NCBI GenBank assembly: GCA_017561145.1
Contig: JAFZDO010000043.1
Location: 1-64,000 of the forward strand
Direction: 5' to 3'
Length of the DNA stretch: 64,000 nt
Source: Clostridia bacterium
GTDB taxonomy: Bacteria > Bacillota > Clostridia > Oscillospirales > CAG-382
Below are positions 41,825 to 51,041 of the stretch, piece after piece. Made by a program: the position numbers and the translations under genes. Under the pieces are notes generated by a model that made no database searches, had not been told where the DNA came from, and saw only the letters and a program-made list of their open reading frames with translations. Numbering within the stretch: the first letter of the stretch is position 1; the number at the start of each line of letters is the position of its first letter.

Positions 41825-44569
41825 ATGAAAATGACAAAGAGAATTTTCGCGCTTTTGGTTTGCGCGGTAATGCTCGCAACCTCTTGCATTTTTGTTAACG
41901 CAGGTAAGGAAGACAAGGCAACCATCAACCTTGGCAACACCGTTAACATTAATGAAGACGTTTCTTACACCAATCTCACCCTCGTAAGCGGTCAGAACGG
42001 CAACACCGTTACCGGTGTTTCGATGGAATTTGACCCTGCTGACGGATATTTCCCTATGGCGTTTGTTAAGAACGCAGGCTCTGTAGGCCTTCTTAACAGA
42101 CAGTACGATTCCGCTACCACCAAGTACGGCTATGACGTAATCGGTGCTATCAACGGCTCCTTCTTCGGTATGGACAGCGGCACTCTCGTCGGTCTTCTTA
42201 TCACCAACGGTAAGGTTTCCTGCGCACACGCCGGTTATACCGATTCCGTTGTTGCATTCGGCACCGACGGCAGCATGAACATCGTTAAATCCAGCCTTGA
42301 TTACAAGCTTTTCATCAACGGCCAAGAAATCAAGAACGGTCTTTACTACATCAACAAGACCCACGGCAAGAACGGCGGCTGGACCAATAACTTCTATTAT
42401 TACGACACCTCCTGCGGTACTATCACCGATACCTATGACACCAACCCCGGTTACACCGTAATCTGCGAAAAGCTCGACAACACCGACCTTATGGTAGGCT
42501 CTACTCTTAAGGGTAAGGTATTGGAGGTTCGCGAAAATTCCTCTTACGTCAGATTTGAAGAAAACGACAACGTCGTTTCCAACAAATTTGCTCTCTTCGT
42601 AAAGACCTCTTCTCCCAACGCTCAATACGTTAAGGATCTTAAAGCGGGCGACAGCATCAATATTTCTGTAAACGAAACAGTTGCAGCTTCCCGTGAAATT
42701 ATAGAAAAGGCAAACAGCGTTATCACTAACGTTGGTTGGCTCGTTAAGGACGGCGTTGACCGTACCAGAATCGATTCCACCATCGGTACTCACTCGGTAA
42801 CTCTCGAAGCTCGTTGGACCGCATTCGGCACCAAGCCCGACGGCTCCTACGTATTCTTCACCACCGAAGGCGCTTCCACCGGTAGCAGCGGCTCTGTTAC
42901 TCTCCGTGACGTTGCTGACTACATGATCTCGCAGGGCTGTACAAACGTTATCCGTATGGACGGCGGCGGATCGAGCGCAATGTACGTTAAGGATACCGGC
43001 AACGGTAACCCCGGCTTCGTTCAGAGCAGCTCCCGTGCAATTGCAGACTGTATTCTTATCGTTAAAAAGTCCAGCGCAGTTGACGAAGATCTCAATGCGG
43101 CACTTCAAGCAAAGATCGACGAAGCAAAGACTGCATCCAATGAAGCTATCGCCGGTCTCGTTGCAGAGGCTGAAGCACTTCTCGCTTCCGACGCTCCCGT
43201 TTCGGGCGACGTTCGCAAGATGCTCGCTGACCTTTCCGGCGCACTTTCCGGCAAGGACGAGCTTGCAGATCTCGTTGCTCAGGCAACCGGCATCTCCTAT
43301 AAGGATTACAGCGAGGTTGTTCTTACCAAGCTTCGCGCGGCATACGACAACGCAGTAGCAGTTCTCGGCGCAGAAGATTCGACCATCGAACAGGTTGAAG
43401 AAGCGGCGGCTGAGCTTAAATCTCTCCTCGCGCTTTCCGGCGAAGCAACCTTGGTTGTTTCCACCGGCAAGGATTACACCACCACCGCGCCCAACAGACA
43501 CGACTCCTGGGATGACGACCAGATCCGCCTTACCGACGGCTCGAAGGGCAATGCAGACGCAGGTACCTCCAAGTACGCAGGTTGGAACAGCAACGATAAA
43601 TCCAAGCCCAACGTTGTAGAGGTTACCATCGACCTCGGAGAAGCTACCGCTACCAACCAGTACACTGCTTATATGGCAGGCGGTAACTGGGGTATCAACC
43701 TTCCCAAGGGCTTCGTTTCTCTTAAGGTTTACGCTTCCAACGATAATGAAAACTTTGATCTTGTTGCAACAGCAAGCGAAGAAGATATGATTCTCACCGG
43801 CGGTACCGAATCCAACGAAAGCTGGAGCACCTACACCATCACCGCAAACGGCAAGAAGGCTGTAACCGCAAGATACATTAAGATTTCCGTTATTCACGCG
43901 GTATACGGCAACGCATTTATCTGGATGGATGAAGTAGAAGCAGGTATCACCGGTACTCCCGTAACCGACGCTATCTACGTAAACGGCTTCAATACCTCTA
44001 TCACCTCCGGTATGTGCTATATCTTCACTCCCGCTATCAGCGCTGACGGCACTGTAAGCAGAGAAAACGCAAACCACAGCTGGACCACCAACGTTGTTCT
44101 CGAAAAGACCGACGTTGAAGGCGAATACGTTGTTATCAAGAAGTTCAAGGGCAACGGCGCTTCCACTCCCTCTGTTAAGCTCGAAGCTAACCAGATCATG
44201 ATCGCGGCTCACAACTGGGAAGAAACCGTTCCCGGCAGCCAGGCAAACGAAGCTCTTCTCGGCACCGCTAAGGTTGGCGATACCCTTAAGTTCTATGGCT
44301 TGAATATCGAAAAAGCGGCTGCAGGCATCGGCGCATACGTTAAGATCGTCGTTCCCGAAGAACCCGAATATATTCTCGGTGACGTAAACGGCAAGGACGG
44401 CATTGAAAAGTATGACTACATCGCAGTTAAGCGTGCAGTTATGGGCACCCTTACTCTTGACGAAACTCAGCAGAAGGCTGCTGACGTAAACAAGAAGGAC
44501 GGCGTTGAAAAGTACGACTACATTCTTATCAAGCGTCACGTAATGGGCACCTTCAAGATCGAAGGCTAA
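41825..44569 (+). CDS. Secreted phosphodiester glycosidase-like protein with discoidin-like and dockerin-like domains
   Basis: A 914-residue secreted protein. After the signal peptide (to about residue 27), residues 50-415 form a NAGPA/DUF2233 phosphodiester glycosidase domain: VIGAINGSFFGMDSGTLVGL near residue 105 and VIRMDGGGSSAMYVKDTGNG near 375. A helical FIVAR-like linker follows (420-535), then an F5/8-type discoidin-like domain (about 540-710: ADAGTSKYAGWNSND, ARYIKISVIHAVYGNAFIWM). The next domain (715-845, MCYIFTPAISADGTVSREN) is related to the shared beta domain of two other surface proteins here. The end has two dockerin-like repeats (DVNGKDGIEKYDYIAVKRAV) in which loop position 5 is Lys, so calcium binding may be altered. 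AAGGAG precedes the ATG. Confidence 0.85.
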   Translation: MKMTKRIFALLVCAVMLATSCIFVNAGKEDKATINLGNTVNINEDVSYTNLTLVSGQNGNTVTGVSMEFDPADGYFPMAFVKNAGSVGLLNRQYDSATTKYGYDVIGAINGSFFGMDSGTLVGLLITNGKVSCAHAGYTDSVVAFGTDGSMNIVKSSLDYKLFINGQEIKNGLYYINKTHGKNGGWTNNFYYYDTSCGTITDTYDTNPGYTVICEKLDNTDLMVGSTLKGKVLEVRENSSYVRFEENDNVVSNKFALFVKTSSPNAQYVKDLKAGDSINISVNETVAASREIIEKANSVITNVGWLVKDGVDRTRIDSTIGTHSVTLEARWTAFGTKPDGSYVFFTTEGASTGSSGSVTLRDVADYMISQGCTNVIRMDGGGSSAMYVKDTGNGNPGFVQSSSRAIADCILIVKKSSAVDEDLNAALQAKIDEAKTASNEAIAGLVAEAEALLASDAPVSGDVRKMLADLSGALSGKDELADLVAQATGISYKDYSEVVLTKLRAAYDNAVAVLGAEDSTIEQVEEAAAELKSLLALSGEATLVVSTGKDYTTTAPNRHDSWDDDQIRLTDGSKGNADAGTSKYAGWNSNDKSKPNVVEVTIDLGEATATNQYTAYMAGGNWGINLPKGFVSLKVYASNDNENFDLVATASEEDMILTGGTESNESWSTYTITANGKKAVTARYIKISVIHAVYGNAFIWMDEVEAGITGTPVTDAIYVNGFNTSITSGMCYIFTPAISADGTVSRENANHSWTTNVVLEKTDVEGEYVVIKKFKGNGASTPSVKLEANQIMIAAHNWEETVPGSQANEALLGTAKVGDTLKFYGLNIEKAAAGIGAYVKIVVPEEPEYILGDVNGKDGIEKYDYIAVKRAVMGTLTLDETQQKAADVNKKDGVEKYDYILIKRHVMGTFKIEG

Positions 44570-44577
44570 ATTGAATT

Positions 44578-44608
44578 AAAAAAGAAGGGGTTTTTCCCCT
44601 TCTTTTTT
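44578..44608 (+). terminator. Terminator of the large secreted protein gene
   Basis: AAAAAAGAAGGGG pairs with CCCCTTCTTTTTT around TTTTT. Confidence 0.9.
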
Positions 44609-44612
44609 GTTG

Positions 44613-44654
44613 CGTAAAAAAGAAAACCTGCAGACTCGATTCTGCAGGTTTTTT
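44613..44654 (-). terminator. Terminator of the rpmH-khpB cluster
   Basis: AAAACCTGCAGA (44623-44634) pairs with TCTGCAGGTTTT (44641-44652); the minus strand continues into a T run. Confidence 0.85.
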
Positions 44655-44664
44655 GTTACCGTTA

Positions 44665-45291
44665 TTATTTCTTTTCGGGAGAGATAACGATCTTTCTGTC
44701 TGCGCCTTCGCCGATCGAACGGGTGGTAACTCCTTCGATGCTCTGGCAAGCAGAGTGGATGATTCTGCGTTCATACGCGTTCATCGGTTCAAGTGCGAAG
44801 CTCTTTTTATATTTAAGAACCTTTTCGCTCATTCTCTTTGCAACACCGCGAAGTGTTTCCGCACGCTTTTCACGGTAGCCCTGAACGTCAACCGTAACGC
44901 GGTAGAAGCCCTTCTTTTCGATGTTTGCGGCGAGGGTAGCAAGATATTGGAGGGAATCCAAAACGTCGCCTCTTCTGCCGATAAGGAGGCCGAGATGGTC
45001 ACCGTTGATTGCAAGGTAAACGCCTTCTTCGTCCTGTTCGACGATTTCAACGGTTGCGTCGAGATTCATATTCTTAATAAGAGTTTCAACAAAATCGTAT
45101 GCGCGTATAGCAGGGGTTTCTTTAAGAGTAACACTAACCTTTGCATCGCATGCGCCGATACCGAGGATGCCCTTTTTAGGTTCTTCGAGTACAACGTAAT
45201 CGACCGCATCGGGAGTTACTCCCAATTCTGCACAAGCAGCGTCAACGGCAAGCTCGATCGTTTTTGCCGTTGCAACGGTTTCTTTAAGCAT
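44665..45291 (-). CDS. khpB: RNA-binding protein KhpB/Jag
   Basis: A 208-residue RNA-binding protein, linked in other Firmicutes to cell elongation and division. Domain order is typical: Jag_N (residues 1-52, EEPKKGILGIGACDAKV), a KH domain with the GxxG loop in LGLLIGRRGDVLDSLQYLA near 105, and a C-terminal R3H domain (LEPMNAYERRIIHSACQSIE near 170). It lies 16 bases after yidC in the conserved rpmH-rnpA-yidD-yidC-jag order and is the last gene before the terminator. Confidence 0.95.
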   Translation of the reverse strand: MLKETVATAKTIELAVDAACAELGVTPDAVDYVVLEEPKKGILGIGACDAKVSVTLKETPAIRAYDFVETLIKNMNLDATVEIVEQDEEGVYLAINGDHLGLLIGRRGDVLDSLQYLATLAANIEKKGFYRVTVDVQGYREKRAETLRGVAKRMSEKVLKYKKSFALEPMNAYERRIIHSACQSIEGVTTRSIGEGADRKIVISPEKK

Positions 45292-45307
45292 ATATTTTTT
45301 ACCTCAA

Positions 45308-46669
45308 TTATTCGTTTTCACTTTTTTCGTCGGTCGAAGAAGCAGTATCTTCGTCATCGTCTGCAGTAAGCATTTCGATACGACGAGGCTTTCTTTGTGT
45401 GGGATCGCTCGATTTTTCGCTGTTAGAAGAGGATTTTGCAACGATCATATCGTCATAGCTGTTATCGTCCTCATCAACCTCGATAGTAATGACCTTCTTC
45501 TTCTTTTGGGTTGCCTTCATTGCCTTTTTAGCTTCGGCAATTGCTTCCTCGGTAACAACGGGAATGGGCTTAACCTTTGCAAGGAGAATGGACTGACCCA
45601 TACCGAGCAAGGTTCTCCAGATCCAGTAAACACCGATGGTTGCGGGCATACTGTAAGCGAAAATAGCAGAGATAAGGGGCATACCTACTTCCATAAACAA
45701 GCCGCCGCCAACGGGATTGCCGTTTGCATCGGTCTGGTTAGCCGCACCGCTGAAGCGTCTGCTGACCTTGGTTTGGAAGAAGGAGGAGAGGAATACGAGA
45801 ACGGGGACGATCATCAGCCAAATATTCTTGCCAAAATCGGGCTCGTTAAGGAAGTTAAGACTGCCGATATTGTAAACGGGAAGGTCGTCCTTATAAGATG
45901 CGTATTTGTCAAGTATCTGCTGATAGGTAATTTCGGGATTGGTTGCGGAAGCCTTTTGGAGGAAGGAGCCGTCGACCTTTCCTTCATCGATAAGATCCTG
46001 AACGTCATCCTTACCGCTGATGATAAGATTGGAAAGCGCCATTTCGTTTTCGCCTGCAGGCTGAACGCCGGTAGCGTAATATTCTTTATCGCTTACCTTA
46101 AAGATAAATGCTCCTTCGGGTGCTTTGTTATCTTCGGTAACCTCTGCAACACCGAGCTTTGCCTGTTCCGCCAAAATGCTGTTAACGAATTCGTTATATT
46201 CAGCTTCGGTTTCGAATTTGTCCTTAACGAGAGCTTCCTTTTGTGCTTCGTAGTATTCAACTGCAACCTTGGATTCATTTTCAATATTGAAATCCTTAAT
46301 GTTGACAGCATAGGTCATAGGCTGACGAACGATCGTGAAAAGGATCATAATGATAGGAAGCTGGATAAGAAGGGGAAGACATCCTGAAAATTGGCTGTAG
46401 CCGTTTTCACGGTACATTTCCTGAATTTCCATTGTCATCTTCTGTTGGGTCGTACGGTCGTTTCTGCCCTTGTATTTTTCACGGATAGCAATTTCCTTGG
46501 GCTTGACCTTAGCCATCTTGATCTGGCTGTTATGCTGCTTTATAGCAAGGGGGAGAAGCAGGATCATAATTGCAAGTGCAAAGAAGAACAATGCTATAAC
46601 GTAATGATCGCCCGAAATGAAAAGGCAACCCTTCATGATATACGAGAAAATGTTGTAAATAAAGTCCAT
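45308..46669 (-). CDS. yidC: Membrane protein insertase YidC/Oxa1
   Basis: Inserts proteins into the cytoplasmic membrane, alone or with Sec. The 453-residue protein has five likely membrane helices. MEIQEMYRENGYSQFSGCLP followed by LLIQLPIIMILFTIVRQPM is the conserved core before helix 2, and MPLISAIFAYSMPATIGVYW lies near the end. A large extracellular insertion (about 150 residues, rich in Glu and Lys) separates helices 2 and 3, as in many Clostridia. The C-terminal tail is charged. The ATG at 46669 follows GAAGGG; an upstream ATG at 46684 contains that ribosome site. Confidence 0.93.
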   Translation of the reverse strand: MDFIYNIFSYIMKGCLFISGDHYVIALFFFALAIMILLLPLAIKQHNSQIKMAKVKPKEIAIREKYKGRNDRTTQQKMTMEIQEMYRENGYSQFSGCLPLLIQLPIIMILFTIVRQPMTYAVNIKDFNIENESKVAVEYYEAQKEALVKDKFETEAEYNEFVNSILAEQAKLGVAEVTEDNKAPEGAFIFKVSDKEYYATGVQPAGENEMALSNLIISGKDDVQDLIDEGKVDGSFLQKASATNPEITYQQILDKYASYKDDLPVYNIGSLNFLNEPDFGKNIWLMIVPVLVFLSSFFQTKVSRRFSGAANQTDANGNPVGGGLFMEVGMPLISAIFAYSMPATIGVYWIWRTLLGMGQSILLAKVKPIPVVTEEAIAEAKKAMKATQKKKKVITIEVDEDDNSYDDMIVAKSSSNSEKSSDPTQRKPRRIEMLTADDDEDTASSTDEKSENE

Positions 46670-46736
46670 TTTTACCCTTCGCATCGGCGCAAAAAAATAA
46701 GCGCCTAAAAGCGAAAATTCCTTTCTGATAGATGAC

Positions 46737-46964
46737 CTACTTTTTACGTTTTTCGGGGACGGGATCGTATCCGCAATGTTTATTAAATGGATTACATCTT
46801 AATATCCTGTAAAAAGCAAGCAAAAGCCCTACGAAAATGCCGCGTTTTTCGATAGCTTCAATAGCATATGCCGAACAGGTCGGCTCGAAACGGCAACAAC
46901 GGGGCTTCGACGGAGAAATGTGTTTTTGATAAAACCGTATCAGGCAAATAAAAAGTTTTTTCAT
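46737..46964 (-). CDS. yidD: Membrane protein insertion efficiency factor YidD
   Basis: A 75-residue protein of the YidD family, which assists YidC. It has the family signature [20 protein letters not shown] near residue 23 and the C-terminal [18 protein letters not shown], close to the usual NPFxxGGxDPVP. It lies between rnpA and yidC, the standard place. The gap of 105 bases to rnpA holds no recognisable gene. Confidence 0.93.
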   Translation of the reverse strand: MKKLFICLIRFYQKHISPSKPRCCRFEPTCSAYAIEAIEKRGIFVGLLLAFYRILRCNPFNKHCGYDPVPEKRKK

Positions 46965-47069
46965 ATAAAGTTCCGCATAATTTGAAATAAAGCAAGCCGT
47001 TTAAAAGGACTTTTGAACAATAAATCAAAAACAAGACGTTTTTTGCGGTATTAAAGCTTCCGATAAAAA

Positions 47070-47417
47070 TTATAAAAGTGCCGCTTTTGACAATAAAGCC
47101 TCGAGCTCGCTTATCACCACGGAAAGATGAGCGTCGACGCAAGGCTGGCGCGCGACAATGACGATAATATGACCTTCTTTTATAAACGGATGAAAAACAC
47201 GGTACGCCTCACGTATGATACGCTTGGTGCGGTTTCTCTTAACTGCGTTACCGCGGTTTTTAGATACGGTGATCCCAACTTTAACGAGGTCCTTATCGCG
47301 TCCGTTTTTAAGCACGTAGATCGCAACATACTTGCCGGAAAAACACCTGCCTTTACGGTATGAGCGTGAGAACAGGTGATTTTCCTTTAAAGTTTGTATC
47401 CTGCGTGTTTTTTCCAT
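47070..47417 (-). CDS. rnpA: Ribonuclease P protein component
   Basis: The 115-residue protein subunit of RNase P, which helps the RNA subunit bind and cut pre-tRNA 5' ends. It shows LKENHLFSRSYRKGRCFSGK at the N-terminus and the conserved RNR helix in RGNAVKRNRTKRIIREAYRV near residue 55. It starts 41 bases after rpmH ends, in the order conserved around the origin in most bacteria. The RNase P RNA gene is not seen in this window. Confidence 0.95.
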   Translation of the reverse strand: MEKTRRIQTLKENHLFSRSYRKGRCFSGKYVAIYVLKNGRDKDLVKVGITVSKNRGNAVKRNRTKRIIREAYRVFHPFIKEGHIIVIVARQPCVDAHLSVVISELEALLSKAALL

Positions 47418-47458
47418 AATAGAAAACCTCGTTTCAGGATAGATAATCGGGTTTAGGA

Positions 47459-47593
47459 TTAATAAGTGAGTCTTGCTCTGCCCTTAGCGCGTCTTCTCTT
47501 AAGAACCTTTCTACCGTTAGCGGTAGCCATTCTCTTTCTGAAGCCGTGTTCTGCCTTTCTGTGTCTCTTCTTAGGCTGATATGTTCTAAGCAT
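47459..47593 (-). CDS. rpmH: 50S ribosomal protein L34
   Basis: A 44-residue ribosomal protein: [20 protein letters not shown] at the start and [18 protein letters not shown] at the end, matching L34 throughout. GGAGGTG is 8 bases before the ATG at 47593. It leads the cluster that runs away from dnaA to khpB. Confidence 0.97.
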   Translation of the reverse strand: MLRTYQPKKRHRKAEHGFRKRMATANGRKVLKRRRAKGRARLTY

Positions 47594-47667
47594 GGTGTTA
47601 CACCTCCATTAATATTTCAACAGTAATTGATGCTCGTTGGCCGTGGTTCCGCAGAGCATAGCAACAT

Positions 47668-47697
47668 ATTATATACCAAAAAATCCTTATTTGTCAA
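47668..47697 (-). promoter_or_regulatory. Promoter of rpmH cluster
   Basis: Minus strand TTGACA (47697-47692), 18-base spacer, TATAAT (47673-47668). Confidence 0.75.
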
Positions 47698-47714
47698 GTG
47701 TTTTTGGCATTTTT

Positions 47715-49256
47715 TTATGCGATGCTTCCATAAATTGCAACACAGGAAATCGACATAAAAACAGTTAAAATTATGATTCCGACACGAAGCACCAAATCAA
47801 ATATTTTGTTGTTTTTTTGTCTGTGCTTCAACAAAAGCCCAATATATAGCGCACCGAAAATAACACTTATTGCGATATATCGGAAGTCCATCGTGCAAAA
47901 ATGTGCGAAATCAAAGCAAAATTTTACGTAAGAAAAAATTACCGTAAGCGCGCAAACGAGTGTAAAAATAAGCTCGCTTTTGCTGTATCCGTGATTTTCT
48001 GTGCTGTTTTTGAATGATTTAACAACGAGATAAACCGCGGAAACGACGGTCAAAACAGCAAGGATCGCCGCGGAATAGAAGAGCAGATTTGCAAAAAATC
48101 TTCCAAAATCGCTTGTAAAGCCGATGTAATATTCACCGAAAACGCTTGTTTTAAGCGCCGCAGCGGGGATATTGTATTCGTAATAATCGAAAAATTCCTT
48201 TTTGCTTTCAATAGCGCGTGCAGGGTAAACGCCTACGTCCCATATCGAGGAAATATCAAAAAGTCTTTCGGTCACACTGCGGAAGCCTATATATTGACTG
48301 TTGGTTTCGGAAAGCATCGGAACGTAGGTAATGGGAGTTCCGTGAACGATAAGATTCTTTATCTGCCACCAAAGCGCGATAGGAAAGCAGATAACGCCAA
48401 ATGATGCAAACTGACCGATAAGACCTATTTTGTTCTTATACTGCTTACCGAAAAGACGGATCGCGAAAAGCATTGCAACGCCAACCGAAATCAAGCCACC
48501 CGAAAGCTTTACACCCATCGAAAAACCGATCGAAAGGGCAAGCAGCAGGATGGTCTTTAAATTAGGCTCGCGGTACCATTTTATCGCAAGATTTACCGAA
48601 ACAAGTGCAAGGAGAAGCGATAAAACGTCGTTGTTTATACTGCCCGAAAGAATGATAAAGGTCGGGTGGAATGCCACTATCGCACAAGCGATGATCATCG
48701 GAAGACCTTTAAGGTTGAACTTTTTGAAAATGCTGTGAGAAACGAGCATAATTGCGCTTGAGCAGAAAAGCGAAAGAAGCTGAAGATTTTCCTTTGCAGC
48801 ATCCAGCGCAATACCGAGCGTTGTCTGTATATGCAAAAACAGAGCGCAGATATAATGCCAAACCGGAGGCTGATAATATTGCCAATTGATGGTGTCGGGC
48901 AATTCCTTGTGGTTATAAAAGGTCATTATATATGCCAAATGGCCGTTATTGCCGCCGACGTCGTGCTGACGGACGAGATGATCGGTTGTCTGGATATAGA
49001 CCAATCTGAAGATGAAGGCTACCGCAAAAATAAGGAAAATTACCGTTTTTTCGTCAATTTTGATATTTTTAAAGAAAAATACCGAAAGAACGCCGACAAC
49101 GATAATTAATGCAAGCAAAAATAAATACTGCTCCGGCTCACGCGCAATATATCTCCATTCGGTGTAAATTTCGAAAAAAGAACAGAAAATGCAGGCAACC
49201 GTAAGCCACAAAAACCGCTTGTCCGATAAAAGCTTATATATTCGGTTAAGGCACAT
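47715..49256 (-). CDS. Glycosyltransferase family 39-like multi-pass membrane protein
   Basis: A protein of about 513 residues with 10-12 predicted membrane helices, for example FLWLTVACIFCSFFEIY, YLFLLALIIVVGVLSVFFF and LIGQFASFGVICFPIALWW. The first outer loop has HDVGGNNGHLAYIMTFYNHK and PDTINWQYYQPPVWHYICAL, the plan of GT39/ArnT-type enzymes that move sugars from lipid-phosphate donors to surface acceptors. Acceptor and donor are unknown. GGGGTG lies 6 bases before the ATG at 49256. It sits between rpmH and dnaA, which is not its usual place, and it breaks the rpmH-dnaA neighbourhood. Confidence 0.75.
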   Translation of the reverse strand: MCLNRIYKLLSDKRFLWLTVACIFCSFFEIYTEWRYIAREPEQYLFLLALIIVVGVLSVFFFKNIKIDEKTVIFLIFAVAFIFRLVYIQTTDHLVRQHDVGGNNGHLAYIMTFYNHKELPDTINWQYYQPPVWHYICALFLHIQTTLGIALDAAKENLQLLSLFCSSAIMLVSHSIFKKFNLKGLPMIIACAIVAFHPTFIILSGSINNDVLSLLLALVSVNLAIKWYREPNLKTILLLALSIGFSMGVKLSGGLISVGVAMLFAIRLFGKQYKNKIGLIGQFASFGVICFPIALWWQIKNLIVHGTPITYVPMLSETNSQYIGFRSVTERLFDISSIWDVGVYPARAIESKKEFFDYYEYNIPAAALKTSVFGEYYIGFTSDFGRFFANLLFYSAAILAVLTVVSAVYLVVKSFKNSTENHGYSKSELIFTLVCALTVIFSYVKFCFDFAHFCTMDFRYIAISVIFGALYIGLLLKHRQKNNKIFDLVLRVGIIILTVFMSISCVAIYGSIA

Positions 49257-49392
49257 AAAATACACCCCGATATCTTTAAATTTACATCTTGATTATATTA
49301 TATATTCACCTTTATGTCAAGTTCAATAAAAAAAGCATATATAATAAGGAATATATATTATATATGTTACGTAACAAATATATGTAAAGGGG

Positions 49393-49446
49393 TTTACTTT
49401 TTTAAAAGTTTGTGTTATAATTAACCGAATAACCATATGTGGAAAA
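49393..49446 (+). promoter_or_regulatory. dnaA promoter and DnaA-box-like site
   Basis: TTTACT (49393-49398), 17-base spacer, TATAAT (49416-49421). TGTGGAAAA at 49438-49446 resembles a DnaA box read on the other strand (TTTTCCACA) and lies in the leader, which would suit autoregulation. The stretch upstream (49310-49390) is very A+T-rich. Confidence 0.6.
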
Positions 49447-49483
49447 CTATACCCTTAAATTATAAAGCAGGGAAGTGAAAAAT

Positions 49484-50806
49484 ATGACCGATAACGAATT
49501 GAAGCAAATAAAACTTTTTGCGCTTGACGAGCTCAGAAAAAGCTTTTCTCAGCCGACGATGACTCTTTGGTTTGAACCGATGCGTGTTGTTGCCGTTGAC
49601 GGCTCTTACGTTACTATCTCTTTGCCCGCAGGAAGAAAAAGCTTTGTTTCCGAGCAATATTATCCGATACTTAAACAGGTATTTTCGAATATCATCGGTT
49701 TTGAAACCGATTTAAAGATCATTTCGGATGAGGAAGAAGCCGAGCTTATAGAGGAATTCGGCGAAAAGATCGATTCCGCGTACGATACACGCTTCAATCC
49801 TGCTTATACCTTTGAAAATTTCGTTGTCGGCGAAACGAACAAGCTTGCACATTCGGCGTCTCTCGCGGTTGCAAAGCACCCTGCACAGCTCAATAACCCC
49901 TTGTTTCTTTACGGCCCGTCGGGCTTGGGTAAAACTCACCTTTTGTTTGCGATAGTAAACGATATAAGAGCAAACCACCCCGAATCAAAGATACTTTACG
50001 TCACCGGTGAAGAATTTACCATTGACCTTATCGAATCGCTCGCCAAAAAAACGACTATGGCGTTCCGCGATAAATACAGAACGGTTGATGTTTTGCTTGT
50101 CGACGATATTCAGTTTATCGCAGGTAAAATGGCGGTGCAGGAGGAATTCTTCCACACCTTCGATACACTTTTCAAGATGAACAAGCAAATAATTCTTGCG
50201 TCCGACTGTGCGCCCAAGGATATCGATAATCTTGAGGACAGATTAAAATCGCGCTTCGTTATGGGCTTAGTTGCCGATATTCAGCCGCCCGATTTTGAGC
50301 TTCGTATGGCGATATTCAAGCGCAAGGCTTTGGATTTTAATCTTGATCTTGATATGAAAATACTTTATTTCCTTGCCGATAATATCACCACAAACGTCCG
50401 TCAGATCGAGGGTGCTCTTAAAAAGCTTAAGGCTCATTCGCTTATTACCGGCGAAAAGTGCGATTACAATATGGCAAAGGAAGAGCTTACCGATTTCTTT
50501 GCGAATGCTAAAAGCGAAGAATCAATAATCGAAAAGATATTTGCTTTTGCAGAAAAGAGATACGGCGTTAAGATAGATGAAATGAAGAGCGCAAGAAGAA
50601 ATGCCGAAATAATTGCGGCAAGACATTACGCTATTTATCTTATCAGAAAAACGACGAAACTTTCGCAGAAGTCGATAGCAAAGCTTTTCAATAAAAAGGA
50701 CCATACAACAGTTATAAATTCAATAAGCTTTATCGAACGTAAGATGCAAAACGAACCCGCATTCGAGCGTGAGATAGAAAACGTTATTAACGAGCTTCAC
50801 TCCTAA
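49484..50806 (+). CDS. dnaA: Chromosomal replication initiator DnaA
   Basis: The 440-residue initiator that binds DnaA boxes and opens the origin. Domain I (residues 1-85, FSQPTMTLWFEPMRVVAVDG) is followed by the AAA+ core (FVVGETNKLAHSASLAVAKH, Walker A GPSGLGKTHLL, Walker B VLLVDDIQFIAGK, sensor LEDRLKSRFVMGL) and the domain IV helix-turn-helix (KLFNKKDHTTVINSISFIER). Domain II is short. The ATG at 49484 follows AGGGAAGTG; a GTG at 49475 is part of that region and less likely. It runs away from the rpmH cluster, marking the origin. Confidence 0.97.
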   Translation: MTDNELKQIKLFALDELRKSFSQPTMTLWFEPMRVVAVDGSYVTISLPAGRKSFVSEQYYPILKQVFSNIIGFETDLKIISDEEEAELIEEFGEKIDSAYDTRFNPAYTFENFVVGETNKLAHSASLAVAKHPAQLNNPLFLYGPSGLGKTHLLFAIVNDIRANHPESKILYVTGEEFTIDLIESLAKKTTMAFRDKYRTVDVLLVDDIQFIAGKMAVQEEFFHTFDTLFKMNKQIILASDCAPKDIDNLEDRLKSRFVMGLVADIQPPDFELRMAIFKRKALDFNLDLDMKILYFLADNITTNVRQIEGALKKLKAHSLITGEKCDYNMAKEELTDFFANAKSEESIIEKIFAFAEKRYGVKIDEMKSARRNAEIIAARHYAIYLIRKTTKLSQKSIAKLFNKKDHTTVINSISFIERKMQNEPAFEREIENVINELHS

Positions 50807-51041
50807 TACCGCTACGCGCAAAACCGTTATTAATCATATTTTAAAATTATTTATTTGTAATTATTGTTGTTGTAGTCCGGGTGGATTTGTGGAAACAGGA
50901 CAGACCCAAGACAGGACAAGCAATAAGAAGAAATATGCGAGTGGACAAGAAGTGATTCTGTATGTGGAAAGCTTGTTATAATATGTGGAAAGATGTTGAT
51001 TTAAAAAATATTTGACATTTTTAAAGAGGAAAACAGTTAGT
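50807..51041. other. oriC: Likely oriC region
   Basis: The non-coding gap after dnaA holds an A+T-rich stretch (50830-50870) and three copies of TGTGGAAA at 50888, 50963 and 50984, in the same orientation, with the variant AGTGGACAA at 50940. These are DnaA-box-like (complement TTTCCACA versus the usual TTATCCACA). The gene strands change direction near here. It is the best candidate origin, possibly as one half of a bipartite origin with the region before dnaA. Confidence 0.7.

Noticed and set aside
41756..44539. A 927-codon open frame on the minus strand
   Set aside because: It is the mirror of the secreted glycosidase gene. The plus strand has a signal peptide, recognisable domains, a promoter and a ribosome site; the mirror frame has none.
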